This document shows, one piece after another, positions 55,628 through 64,000 of a DNA stretch of 64,000 nt. Made by a program: the position numbers and the translations under genes. The stretch's first letter is position 1; each line of letters begins with the position of its first letter. Source of the stretch: Morinoia aosen (Eukaryota > Arthropoda > Malacostraca > Amphipoda > Talitridae); the NCBI GenBank assembly GCA_030386875.1, contig CM059556.1, forward strand, positions 34,946,964 to 35,010,963, given 5' to 3'. A model generated the notes under the pieces. It was not told where the DNA came from. It saw only the letters and a program-made list of their open reading frames with translations, and did no database searches.

Positions 55628-56280
55628 AAGTGGGAAGGTAGGTTAAATGAATGATCTACATGTAATTGAGGCGAGTAAGTAGGTATTTTAGGTATAGCTT
55701 GCGTAAAAGATCTACAAGTAATTGCGACAAGTGAGCCTGTATTTTAGGTTTTGTGAAAGATCTACAAGTAATTGCGACAAGTGAGTCTGTATTTTAGGTC
55801 GCGTGAAAGATCTGCAAGTAATTGGGACAAGTACGTGGGTATTTAAAGTTGAGAAAGTGGGAAGGTAGGCTACCAAAAAGATATACAAGAAATTGTTACC
55901 AGTGAGTCAGTATTTTGAGTAGGAAAGTGGGAAAGTAAGTTAAATGAAAGATTTTCATGTACATGAGACAAGTTAGTAGGTATTTTTGGTAGGAAAACGG
56001 GAAGGTAAGTTGCAAGAACGTTCTTATGGTAATCAGAGGAATTTTGGAAGACCTTCGTCTACTGTTAGAAGAAGTGGGAGATCTTCTCGTAATTGCTACC
56101 AACAAGTAGATATTTTAGGTAAAGAGATAGTGGAAGTGTAGGTTACACGAAACATCTACTGATAGGTGCTACCAGTAAATAAGCATGTTTAAAAAAGAGA
56201 GTGAAAGTAATAGGTTACGTTAAAGATATACTGGTGATTTCACCAAGGAGGTAGTACTGATTTGATAAAAAATAATAGTC
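55628..56280. repeat. Degenerate tandem repeat of about 55-75 bp
   Basis: About nine units share AAAGATCTACAAGTAATTG, then ACAAGTGAGT and GTATTTTAGGT, some with an extra GAAAGTGGGAAGGTAGG block. Units diverge progressively to the right. Confidence 0.8.
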
Positions 56281-57534
56281 GTTAGTATTTACGGCCAGAT
56301 AATGCTATTTACATAGGCTACTAATTATGCTAGTCACATACAAGTTATTACTGTAAAAATAAAATAGCACTCTGCACCCTTGCGGTGAAGGAAAAAATTT
56401 GGTATGTCAAAAGCTGTTAATAGCTACATCTCCTGTTTTTTTTATCATTACAATAGAATGAAATTGATTGGAACATGACAGAATGGAATGGAAAAGGATA
56501 GAAGAGAATTAAACTGAATGGAATGAAAGTGAGTGGAATAGAATATAATTCAGTTACAAGATCGAATCAAGAAGCTTATGCTCGAATGCTCCACCGTGCC
56601 AACAGCCATCAATTACGCAGAGGCACCTAAGAAGATCAGCAACACGCATCAAGCACAAGCACCAGTACATCCCTTCTAACGCAGTGGTTCTTAAGTTATC
56701 GTTATCACAACCACCATCATTAAACTGGCACCGGCATCAGATATTTATCGATTTAACGATGAGGAAGGAACTCCCACTCGACAGTGCAGTCCAAAACACA
56801 TCAGGGAACTAATTTTACGAGAAATTCAATGTATTGAGGCTATTTTTGAAAGAGGACCGTACAGTCCACTTGGGTGTTAAAGGGTTAACCTTTTTACTCC
56901 AATGTCCCCCTTAGAATTGTCAGGGAAAATTGTGTGCAGATGGACCGGTAAATAAGAGCTCACAACAAAAAATATCGTAAATAGGTCCTCAAACATATTC
57001 AGCAGTGAAAGTTCACTCTTTGTCGAAAACATTACTTGGAAAAATCAGGCTTCACTGCGGAGGCTCGCACCCCTCCATGGGCGCCAAGTTAAGAGCCAGT
57101 GTAATCTAACACAATATCTCTAAACGCGGCCGTTACGCAAAGAGTGGTGCCATTATTAGACGGTTTCTTTGTTTTATTCGTAATATTGGAGCCAAGATCC
57201 CCTCTTTTTTTCACGCTATACTGACGCTACTATCTCATAAGGTATTACCAAAGAAATCAGAAGAATATCGCATAAAGAAATGGAGTCTCACATGAGGCCT
57301 GCTGAATTTCGCGTGTATATTTTCTCTTGAAATCTTCTGGAATTCTGGAAATTCCCGGCAATGGTCAAAATTATTTCTGAACACATTTACTGCCCTAGAA
57401 AAATCAGAATTAGACAACAATAGACATTATTGAACGCAATGTTGTCTTTTGGAATCAACCGATAACATTTTTTGTGAGCTGATTCCAGATTCTAACAATT
57501 TTAGAAGAAAAAATGTAGGACTGAAGGTGTCTTG
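56281..57534. other. Spacer, no gene seen
   Basis: 56455-56545 has scattered GGAATAGAATG-like words. 56870-56900 has a short inverted GTTAAAGGGTTAACC. No coding domain is seen. Confidence 0.55.
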
Positions 57535-57747
57535 CGATTATTCTTAGTAACAGCGGCCTATTATTTCTAGCTCGGACAATATCCTCAATGTCGAAATGCG
57601 TTTCTGGTGAGCACTGATAAATCCATTAGAGGGTCAGTACATCATATTGATTAATCTCGAAATTTCTTGGTTTAGGGAAATGAATTTGACCAGTTTAAGA
57701 CGTAGCTCGTAACTGAGGTTCCGTAGTCCTGGAATTGTTTTCGTTAC

Positions 57748-58068
57748 TCAACGCCTTGACTGTGGCTGGTAAAACTGAATTTTAATATTCAATTTAAACT
57801 TGAGGTGAATGACGTTTCTACGAGGTGAAAGAAGGTTTATTAACCTTTTTCCGCAGTAATCTCATTTTTTATTTGTTAGCCCAAAAAAACGTTCGATTTC
57901 CTAAAAGTCATTAGCAGTACGCAATGTTGAAAATACCAAACGATGTATCGTATCTTCATTTACTTTTGATTGAGCATTTCTTTAAATTGAGTTAATGACT
58001 ACTGGTTGGTCAGCAGCATAATGAATACTCCCTTAGTGATCAATGTGGCTCACGTCGCAGTCAAAGAG
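57748..58068. mobile_element. TTAA-type MITE, copy 1, inside the LINE
   Basis: About 321 bp lying between LINE segments that are adjacent in intact relatives. The right end, read inward, starts CTCTTTGACTGCGACGTG next to TTAA (58069-58072). The left end reads CAACGCCTTGACTGTGG next to TTAC (57744-57747), a partial inverted match. TTAA duplication with such ends suggests a piggyBac-type non-autonomous element. Its right 200 bp is homologous to 59690-59888. Confidence 0.55.
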
Positions 58069-58447
58069 TTAACGCTAATTTGATCCATTTTGTAGGTGAC
58101 TTACGAGTATGTGAGGAGATCCGCGCTGCGTTGAATATTCTAGATGTGGTCGGACTAATACTTCATCGAAGAGTAAAATAATTTCCTTTGATCTGAAGCT
58201 TCTTACAATGAAACCAAAAATTCATTTCGCATTCCTAACGCTTATAACCACTTGTCATGCATGAGATCTTTGGTGATAGTATTGCTGAGGTCTGTGTAGC
58301 AATTTGAGTTTCATTCATGATATGCAGAAAGGGCTGATTATTGCTTCCAATGTGCATAACTGAGCATCTATCGATGTCTAAGCTCGTTTGTCTGGTTTCC
58401 GTCATTAAAAGAGACAGTTCAGGTCTGCTTGAATTGTAGTTCTATCT

Positions 58448-58819
58448 TCCCTAAGAGGATACAATTATTGTATCTGTGCGAATTAGCGCTCCCGAGGGGA
58501 AAATGTGAGGTCCTGAGGTGAGAGTTAGGCAGGCCTTCATTATGTTGATATAAATTTTATTTGTTTTGTTAAGGACCATCTTTTTTCGGTTCACTGCTGT
58601 CCTGTTTCTCAGCACATCTGACTTTTTTCTTCAACTTTAATCTTGTTTCATAACCTTCCTTCTTAAATTATTGAATCTATGCGCACGGGTTCCTGTGTGG
58701 GGAAAACGCCTTGTGCATAGATTCCGCGTTCCCTCAATTCCGTAATAAAGTTGAATTATCTTCCCTCTCTTTGAGCATCTTCATTGTGGTCAGGGAGACT
58801 AAATCTTAATTATAATCAA
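58448..58819. mobile_element. Retroposed repeat, copy 2, inside the LINE
   Basis: 372 bp homologous to 54725-55087, with the same CCCTAAGAGGATACAA start. It is flanked by a near-perfect 15-base target duplication (ATTGTAGTTCTATCT at 58433-58447; ATCGTAGTTCTGTCT at 58820-58834). It interrupts the LINE between FADDAKL and the next RT segment, so it inserted after or while the LINE decayed. Confidence 0.8.
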
Positions 58820-59657
58820 ATCGTAGTTCTGTCTCTCTCGGTGAACGGCTCACGTCAAAGCTTCGCATCATCCGCGAATTCGGTAATGGTCTGTTGATTT
58901 CGATGGCTAGGTTGTTGCTGCACATTGTGAGAAGTAGCGGGTCTAAAGCCCTTGAGGAATATCTGAAGTAACCAGAGGTCCAGCCCCTGAATCATTAGTT
59001 ACTTTTTTAGTGTGACCAGTGAGCCTGTTCCACGGTCTTTTATGGCCTTTTCGTATCCATCGAGAGAAGTTCCTCTGAATACCATGGGCTTCTCCATAAG
59101 CCATAATCTTTTCCAGAGGAACTTTACCGAAGCCTTCCTTAAAATCAAGGCATACAAAGTCTACCGATTTCGCACAGTCGAGGATTCGTTTAATTTCTCA
59201 ATGGGAGTGAAGTAGACCTCTCAACAGATGTTCGCTCTGCTTACATCGCAGATTCACCGAAAATTTAAAAGCGAACAATATGCAAATAGCTAATTTTATT
59301 AACTTTTTCTTCGTTTTTAAATTTTTATTTAAGTAGATTTGCGAGACATTTGCGTTTTTCCAGAAGCCCGTTCTGAGTGTTTGTAATCAAATTTCGAGAT
59401 CGTCTGCTATCCGGACTGAGAGCACCCTACCCATCGCTTCACTAACGACTGATACCAGGCTGGTAAGACTTCGTTATTGGGTACCTGTTCGCTATTTTTT
59501 GAAATTTGAGTTATATTCGTTAACTTCCAGGTCTGTGGAGTTAGCCCAATGGCGATCAACCGATTGAAGATGTTCTATAGTTAAGAGTTCATTGATGGTT
59601 TCAGCTGTTTCTTCAAGTATACGGGGAAATTGGCTATCTGGTCCGTTTGATGTTTAA

Positions 59658-59888
59658 AGGTTTTGCATTTTGACCTCGGCATGTAAAAATTAAGTTTAAT
59701 ATTCCAATAAAATTTAAAGTCAACTGTAGTAAGCAACGTTGGCAATGTCAACCACTAAGTGGATCGTGTTTTCATTTCGTTTTGCTCAACTATTTTCGAA
59801 ATTTAGTTAGCAACTACTAGTTGGTCAGCAGCAAAACTGAAAACTCCCTTATAGTGACCAAATATGAGTCACGACGAAGTCAAAGTGT
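59658..59888. mobile_element. TTAA-type MITE, copy 2 (diverged)
   Basis: About 231 bp. The right two thirds match copy 1 (ACTAGTTGGTCAGCAGCA, then AACTCCCTTATAGTGACC and GTCACGACGAAGTCAAAG). TTAA is present on the left (59654-59657) but not clearly on the right. It lies at the upstream edge of the recognisable LINE. Confidence 0.5.
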
Positions 59889-60061
59889 TCAGAGGATAAG
59901 CTTATTTTGGATATTTTCTACCAAGATAACGCAGAAAGTTACAAGGAGCTGGGTGTTCAGACCTTAAGATTGGGAAATTTCGGTTCTATGTTCCTCAGAG
60001 AACTCTGCGGGAAAACACGTGTTCAAAATCCTGACATTACTCGTATTATTAGTATGGGCTT

Positions 60062-60270
60062 GACTGAGATATTCGATCAATGGTCCAATGATATCTCATT
60101 TCGGTCAGTTGTTCAATGGTATTCTATATCGATCAACGGTGCAATGGTCTCTTATACCGACTAATGATCCAATGGTATCTTGTGTCGATAATATTCCTAT
60201 GGTATTTTACATTGATCAATGAACCAATGGTATCTTCTGTCGGCCAATGGTCTATTTGTATCTATTTGAA
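60062..60270. repeat. Degenerate tandem repeat of about 30-36 bp
   Basis: About six diverged units share CCAATGGTATCTT and a TCGATCAATGG or TCGGCCAATGG block. An 85-codon + frame (59907-60164) runs into it without a motif. Confidence 0.7.
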
Positions 60271-60699
60271 TCAATAGTACTACAACCTTTTGCATTCAGG
60301 TAGAAAGTTGAAATGTAGACCATGAACGAATGCTCATTCACCACATGAAGCCCATTAACGCACACGCAACAAAACTGCGTTTTTCTAACCCTGGAGCTGT
60401 TGAGCAGTGCCTGAGTAAAATTTTTATTCAAAATTAAACTTCACTATGGAGGTCACCAAAGAAGTTAATAAGTGAATATTAGGTTGCCTCGATCTGCGAG
60501 CATCAGTTGTAAAACATCTACACACGCTGCTTGAAGCGACGATAAGAAAGCTAGACGCCCTTTACTAACCCACATGTTGAACTATGCAAGCTCAGCAGCA
60601 TTATGAGCACAATACTCAGAAAGTAAAGCACAGGCACGGAAATCCAAGGGAGCTCCGGAAGCCTTCATTCATAGACGGGCAACTATTCAACGCGTAGAG
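60271..60699. other. Spacer, no gene seen
   Basis: No array, recognised domain or mobile-element end before the MITE at 60708. Confidence 0.55.
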
Positions 60700-60707
60700 A
60701 TGCTTAC

Positions 60708-60975
60708 CACGGTAAGGAAATAAGGTAGGTTCAAACCAGTCTTTTTTTCGTTGACGGTGTGGTTTTGCTGACGTCACGGCAACGAACAAATAGCAGCGCT
60801 CATATAGCATCTGGCATCACTGCTACCCCCAAATCTGGCTCCGCTATTGGCCTAACGACATTGCGTTTTGGTGACGTCATAAAGTTTGTGTGAAATAAAG
60901 CCATCCTATTGGCTAGCCGAACAAGAGGTGTATTTTTTCCCATAGAAATGACCCTACCTTGTTACCTCTACCGTG
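60708..60975. mobile_element. hAT-like MITE, copy 2
   Basis: 268 bp, begins CACGGTAAGGAAATAAGG and ends CCTTGTTACCTCTACCGTG. It is flanked by a perfect 8-base target duplication ATGCTTAC (60700-60707 and 60976-60983), the size left by hAT transposases. Non-coding. It has TGACGTCA at 60769-60776 and 60872-60879, and CTATTGG nearby. It is more compact than copy 1 at 34188. Confidence 0.88.
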
Positions 60976-60983
60976 ATGCTTAC

Positions 60984-62084
60984 TGACAGAGTAATGGTGA
61001 CAGTACGTTGACTGATATTAACATGGCTTCGGCAAATTATCTCTAGATTATAAAGATGATTTTATGACCTTGCTGCAATCACGCTATTTGTTGATAAAAA
61101 AAATCATGTGCCAAACGATATGCGGTTACAGCAATGTAACAAACTTTACATGGCCTGAAAAATATAGAAATAATAACGAAAAGTTCATTCAAAACGGACA
61201 ATAAACAAACTAGGCAAAGTACAGCAAAATGAAACGTGAAATGGACGAGATTTCTTAACGTTTGGGGTGAGAAAACATACAATGCTGCAGCACATTAGAC
61301 GTCTCATGAAAAACAAGCCAATATAAAATGACTGCCTCTGCATAATGCTGAGCAGAAGGCCAGAAACTGCAGAGAGGCTATGTCTCTTTAGCAGATGCGC
61401 TACATGCGGAGCGGGTAGAGATGGTTCCTACTAATGCTCGCTGTTTATAATAAAATGTTCACTCTTGAACTTTTTTTATGTCCTTCATGATACTTCTATA
61501 GTTCACTTGTGAATGCTCGTACTACATTCCTGGTGATCGTGCCTTTTTGTTGAAAAGATAATTAAAATGTAAAAATATCTATTTTTGAAAATATGAAATT
61601 CGCAGGAGATGGTCACACATATAATCTAATTTCTTATCTGGAGATAATGACAAATCTCTTCGATGACTTTCATATTACTGCACTGCAATCAGATCTTTTA
61701 ACTCAATATTTCTAAAACGTTGTCCGACGTGTTTTGTTTCAAGAACAGAAAATTTAGGGGAGCTTTGAGAAGCAATGAAAACTGAAACACAATGTGAGCG
61801 AAACCATTACCCAAAGAACAATTCCAGTTCAAAAATACAGTACATTCGATGAGCTGATTGAAAATCCTTGAAGTTTTATGGGTATAAATTCAGTGTTGTT
61901 CGGTTTCTATCAATCTTGAACTATTTCTGTTAAAGGTCGATTTCGTCTCTATCGAAGCGACTTTCCGGGCTAACGTCGTTAAAGCCCTGAAGATAAATAA
62001 AGGACTCGATCAGCTGACCTCTTGATTCTTTTGTCCGAGGGAGATGGGATCGCCAGGGGATGGGAGCCATCTCTCTCTGGGGCG
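60984..62084. other. Spacer, no gene seen
   Basis: AT-rich sequence with short chance frames only (up to 73 codons). No domain or array recognised. Confidence 0.55.
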
Positions 62085-62580
62085 CTCCGAGGAGATTTCT
62101 ATTGCAGCGCTTCATGTTCTCTGTGCGCTGTTTGGGTGTGTAGTGCTGCATAGAATATAAGTATCTTGACTCTGAAAGGCTGCAGAGTTCCGAAGAGAGT
62201 TCTATTGCAGCGCTTCATGTTCTCTGTATATTGTTCTCTGTATATTGTTTGTGTGTAGTGCTGCATAGAATATAAGTATCTTGACTCTGAAAGGCTGCAG
62301 AGTTCCGCGGAGATTTCTATGGCAGTGCTTCATGTTTTCTATGCGTTGTTTGTGTTTAGTGCTTAATAGAATATAAATATCTTGACTCTGAAGGGTTGTG
62401 GAGTTCTGAAAACATTTTTATTTCAGCGCTTCATGTTCTCTGTGTGTTGTTTGTAGGTAATGTTCAAGAAAACATCATTACCTTGACTCGGAAATAGCTT
62501 CACTTATAAAAGAATTTTAAACTTGATATTTTGTGTGGTTCACGGTCTCTAGGTATCATTTGTGTATAGTACAAAAAAAA
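62085..62580. repeat. Tandem repeat of about 115 bp
   Basis: About four diverged units. Each has TTCTATTGCAGCGCTTCATG, then GTTCTCTGT, a TTGTTTGTGTGTAGTGC block, and ATAAGTATCTTGACTCTGAA. One unit has an internal duplication of CTCTGTATATTGTT (62222-62250). Similar sequence reappears in the same orientation after the inverted repeat, at 63848-64000. Confidence 0.85.
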
Positions 62581-63847
62581 TATGGTAAATGTTGAGCGTT
62601 GAGTGGTCATCGATTTTCGATTTTTCGGTGCTGAAACATAGTTAATTAGACCGAAATAAATAAGTTTTCTCCTATGCACTTTCCGTCGGAAATTAGGGTA
62701 AATCTGAAGGAGATGACAGTTATCGATTTTGTAAATTTCGATGCCTTAGCATAGTTAATTAGATCGAAATAAACAAGTTTTCTTCTATGCACTTTCCGTC
62801 TCAAATGAGTATTTTATTAGGGTAAATCTGAAGGAGATGACAGTTGTTGATTTTCCACTTTTTGGTGCCTGAACCTAATTTGGTGCCTGAATTATTTGAA
62901 TCAAAATAAACAAGTTTTCTTCTATTCTTTTTTCGTCTCAAATGAGTATTTTACGATTTATAGCGGTAAGTTTAGTTTCGTCATTGATGACGAATGCGCT
63001 TGAATAAACAGCTACTCATCGATTTTCGAATTTTTGTTGCTTGAAACATGGTAATAACATCGAAATAAACAACTTTTATTCCATACACTTTTTTCGTCAA
63101 ATGAGTATTTAACGAGGTATAGCGTTAGGTTTGGTTTCGTCTTTCAAGACAGAGCGCTGGAAGCGAGACGCCATTGCAGTATTGCCATACAACTCGATCA
63201 AAGAATTTCTTTCCGCTTCAAAGACTGGAGTTGCGGTAAGTCATTTACTGCTATAACTAATAACGGGAAATCTGAAGGATATGTCAGTTATCGATTTTGT
63301 AAATTTCGATGCCATAGCATAGTTAATTAGATCAAAATAAACAAGTTTTCTTCTATGCACTTTCCGTCTCAAATGAGTATTTTATTAGTTATAGCGGTAA
63401 ATGACTTACCGCAACTCCAGTGTTTGAAGCGGCAAGTTATTCAAGGAGCACGTCGGACAGCAACACTGCAATGCGCACTCGCTTCCAGCGCGATCGTCAT
63501 CAAAGACGAAACCAAACCTACCGCTATACCTCGATAAATACTCATTTGTCGAAAAAAGTGTATAGAAGAAAAGTTGTTTATTTCGATGTTATTACCATGA
63601 TTCAAGCAACAAAAATTCGAAAATCGATGAGTAAGGTTAGCTGTTTATTCGAGCGCATTCGTCATCAAAGACGAAACTAAACTTACCGCTATAAATCGTA
63701 AAATACTCATTTGAGACGGAAAGTGCATAGAAGAAAACTTGATTCAATTAATTAGGTTCAGGCATCAAAAAGTGGAAAATCGACAACTGACATATCCTTC
63801 AGATTTACCAAATCGATGACCACCCAACGCTCAACATTTGCCAAAAA
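62581..63847. repeat. Large inverted repeat (foldback-like), about 1.27 kb
   Basis: The left arm (62581 to about 63262) and right arm (about 63378 to 63847) are inverted relatives. AAATGTTGAGCGTTGAGTGG at 62588 is mirrored by CCACCCAACGCTCAACATTT near 63839. GGAGTTGCGGTAAGTCATTT near 63227 is mirrored by AAATGACTTACCGCAACTCC near 63400. The left arm is longer because it holds an extra 124-bp tandem copy (AATCTGAAGGAGATGACAG at 62701 and 62825). The centre (63263-63377) is a further copy of that unit. There is no transposase frame; small frames lie across the arms. Confidence 0.85.
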
Positions 63848-64000
63848 TATAAATATCTTGACTGAAACAGTTCTTCATATCAAAGAATTTTTCTTCACTC
63901 TGCTCAACCTCACAGAAGTAAAAATTTTTGCTGCAGTAGTTGAAATTTTTACTGCAGTGCCTCACGTTCTCCGTATATTATTTGTGAGCAGTGCTTGACA
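63848..64000. repeat. 115-bp repeat continuing off the window
   Basis: Contains ATAAATATCTTGACTG, then two TTTTTGCTGCAGTAG-like blocks and CTCACGTTCTCCGTATATTA, matching the 62.1-62.6 kb array in direct orientation. The array leaves the window. Confidence 0.7.

Larger units (their letters stand above)
57535..59653 (-). pseudogene. Decayed CR1/L2-like LINE reverse transcriptase
   Basis: On the minus strand three broken pieces follow the order of a CR1/L2-type LINE reverse transcriptase. 59653 to about 58850 carries PDSQFPRILEETAETINEL, then SVDFVCLDFKEGFGKVP and HGIQRNFSRWIRK, then the catalytic FADDAKL (58853-58882). 58432 to about 58090 carries a CSVMHIGSNN-like segment and VLVRPHLEYSTQ. 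57745 to about 57535 carries IPGLRNLSYELRL. Frameshifts and stops separate them and no endonuclease domain is seen, so it is dead. The gaps are filled by a retroposon (58448-58819) and a TTAA-type MITE (57748-58068). Confidence 0.85.

Overview
The window reads as non-coding, repeat-dominated eukaryotic DNA, most likely from an arthropod or another invertebrate. The pointers are an intact metazoan-type Ty3/Gypsy retrotransposon, a dead CR1/L2-like LINE, MITEs with hAT-like and TTAA-type ends, AT-rich spacers and very large minisatellites. I recognise no conserved host gene, tRNA or rRNA. Bacterial-style features (operons, ribosome binding sites, CRISPR arrays, terminators) are absent.

Layout: 1-15.7 kb is one GT-rich 22-bp minisatellite in which A is almost absent on the + strand. 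15.7-19.5 kb is a chain of smaller tandem repeats (17, 54, 25, about 61 and about 23 bp) separated by AT-rich spacer and one strong hairpin. 19.8-25.7 kb is a 15-bp array with an exact period that leaves a frame of about 1990 codons open. 25.8-26.6 kb is a 16-bp array. 26.8-30.2 kb is spacer without recognisable content. 30.65-31.98 kb is a 39-bp array, open on both strands. 32.7-36.2 kb holds a short CAGTGCAG-type repeat, a C-rich 15-bp array, a 296-bp MITE and a 30-bp array.

38.1-51.2 kb is a 23-bp satellite split by a 10,645-bp Gypsy element on the minus strand (38342-48986). Its two 1478-bp LTRs show only two differences, it has a 4-bp target duplication (GCTG), and gag, protease and reverse transcriptase-RNase H-integrase frames are intact. 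The protease has no ATG and lies in the -1 frame behind a canonical A AAA AAC slippery heptamer. Pol lies back in the gag frame, so the protease-to-pol step would need +1 shifting or re-initiation. No env-like frame is present.

51.3-57.5 kb has further minisatellites (15, 37/41, 13, 19 and about 55 bp) and a 363-bp retroposed repeat with target duplications. 57.5-59.7 kb is a decayed minus-strand CR1/L2-like LINE interrupted by a second copy of that retroposon and by a TTAA-type MITE, with a related MITE copy at its upstream edge. 60.7 kb has a second hAT-like MITE with a perfect 8-bp target duplication. The right end (62.1-64.0 kb) is an array of about 115 bp interrupted by a large inverted repeat of about 1.27 kb.

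Only the Gypsy genes form a working set: Gag for the particle, protease for maturation, and RT/RNase H/integrase for copying and insertion. The rest is best read as satellite-rich heterochromatin or subtelomere-like sequence. The very long open frames in the arrays mostly follow from base composition or from periods divisible by three.
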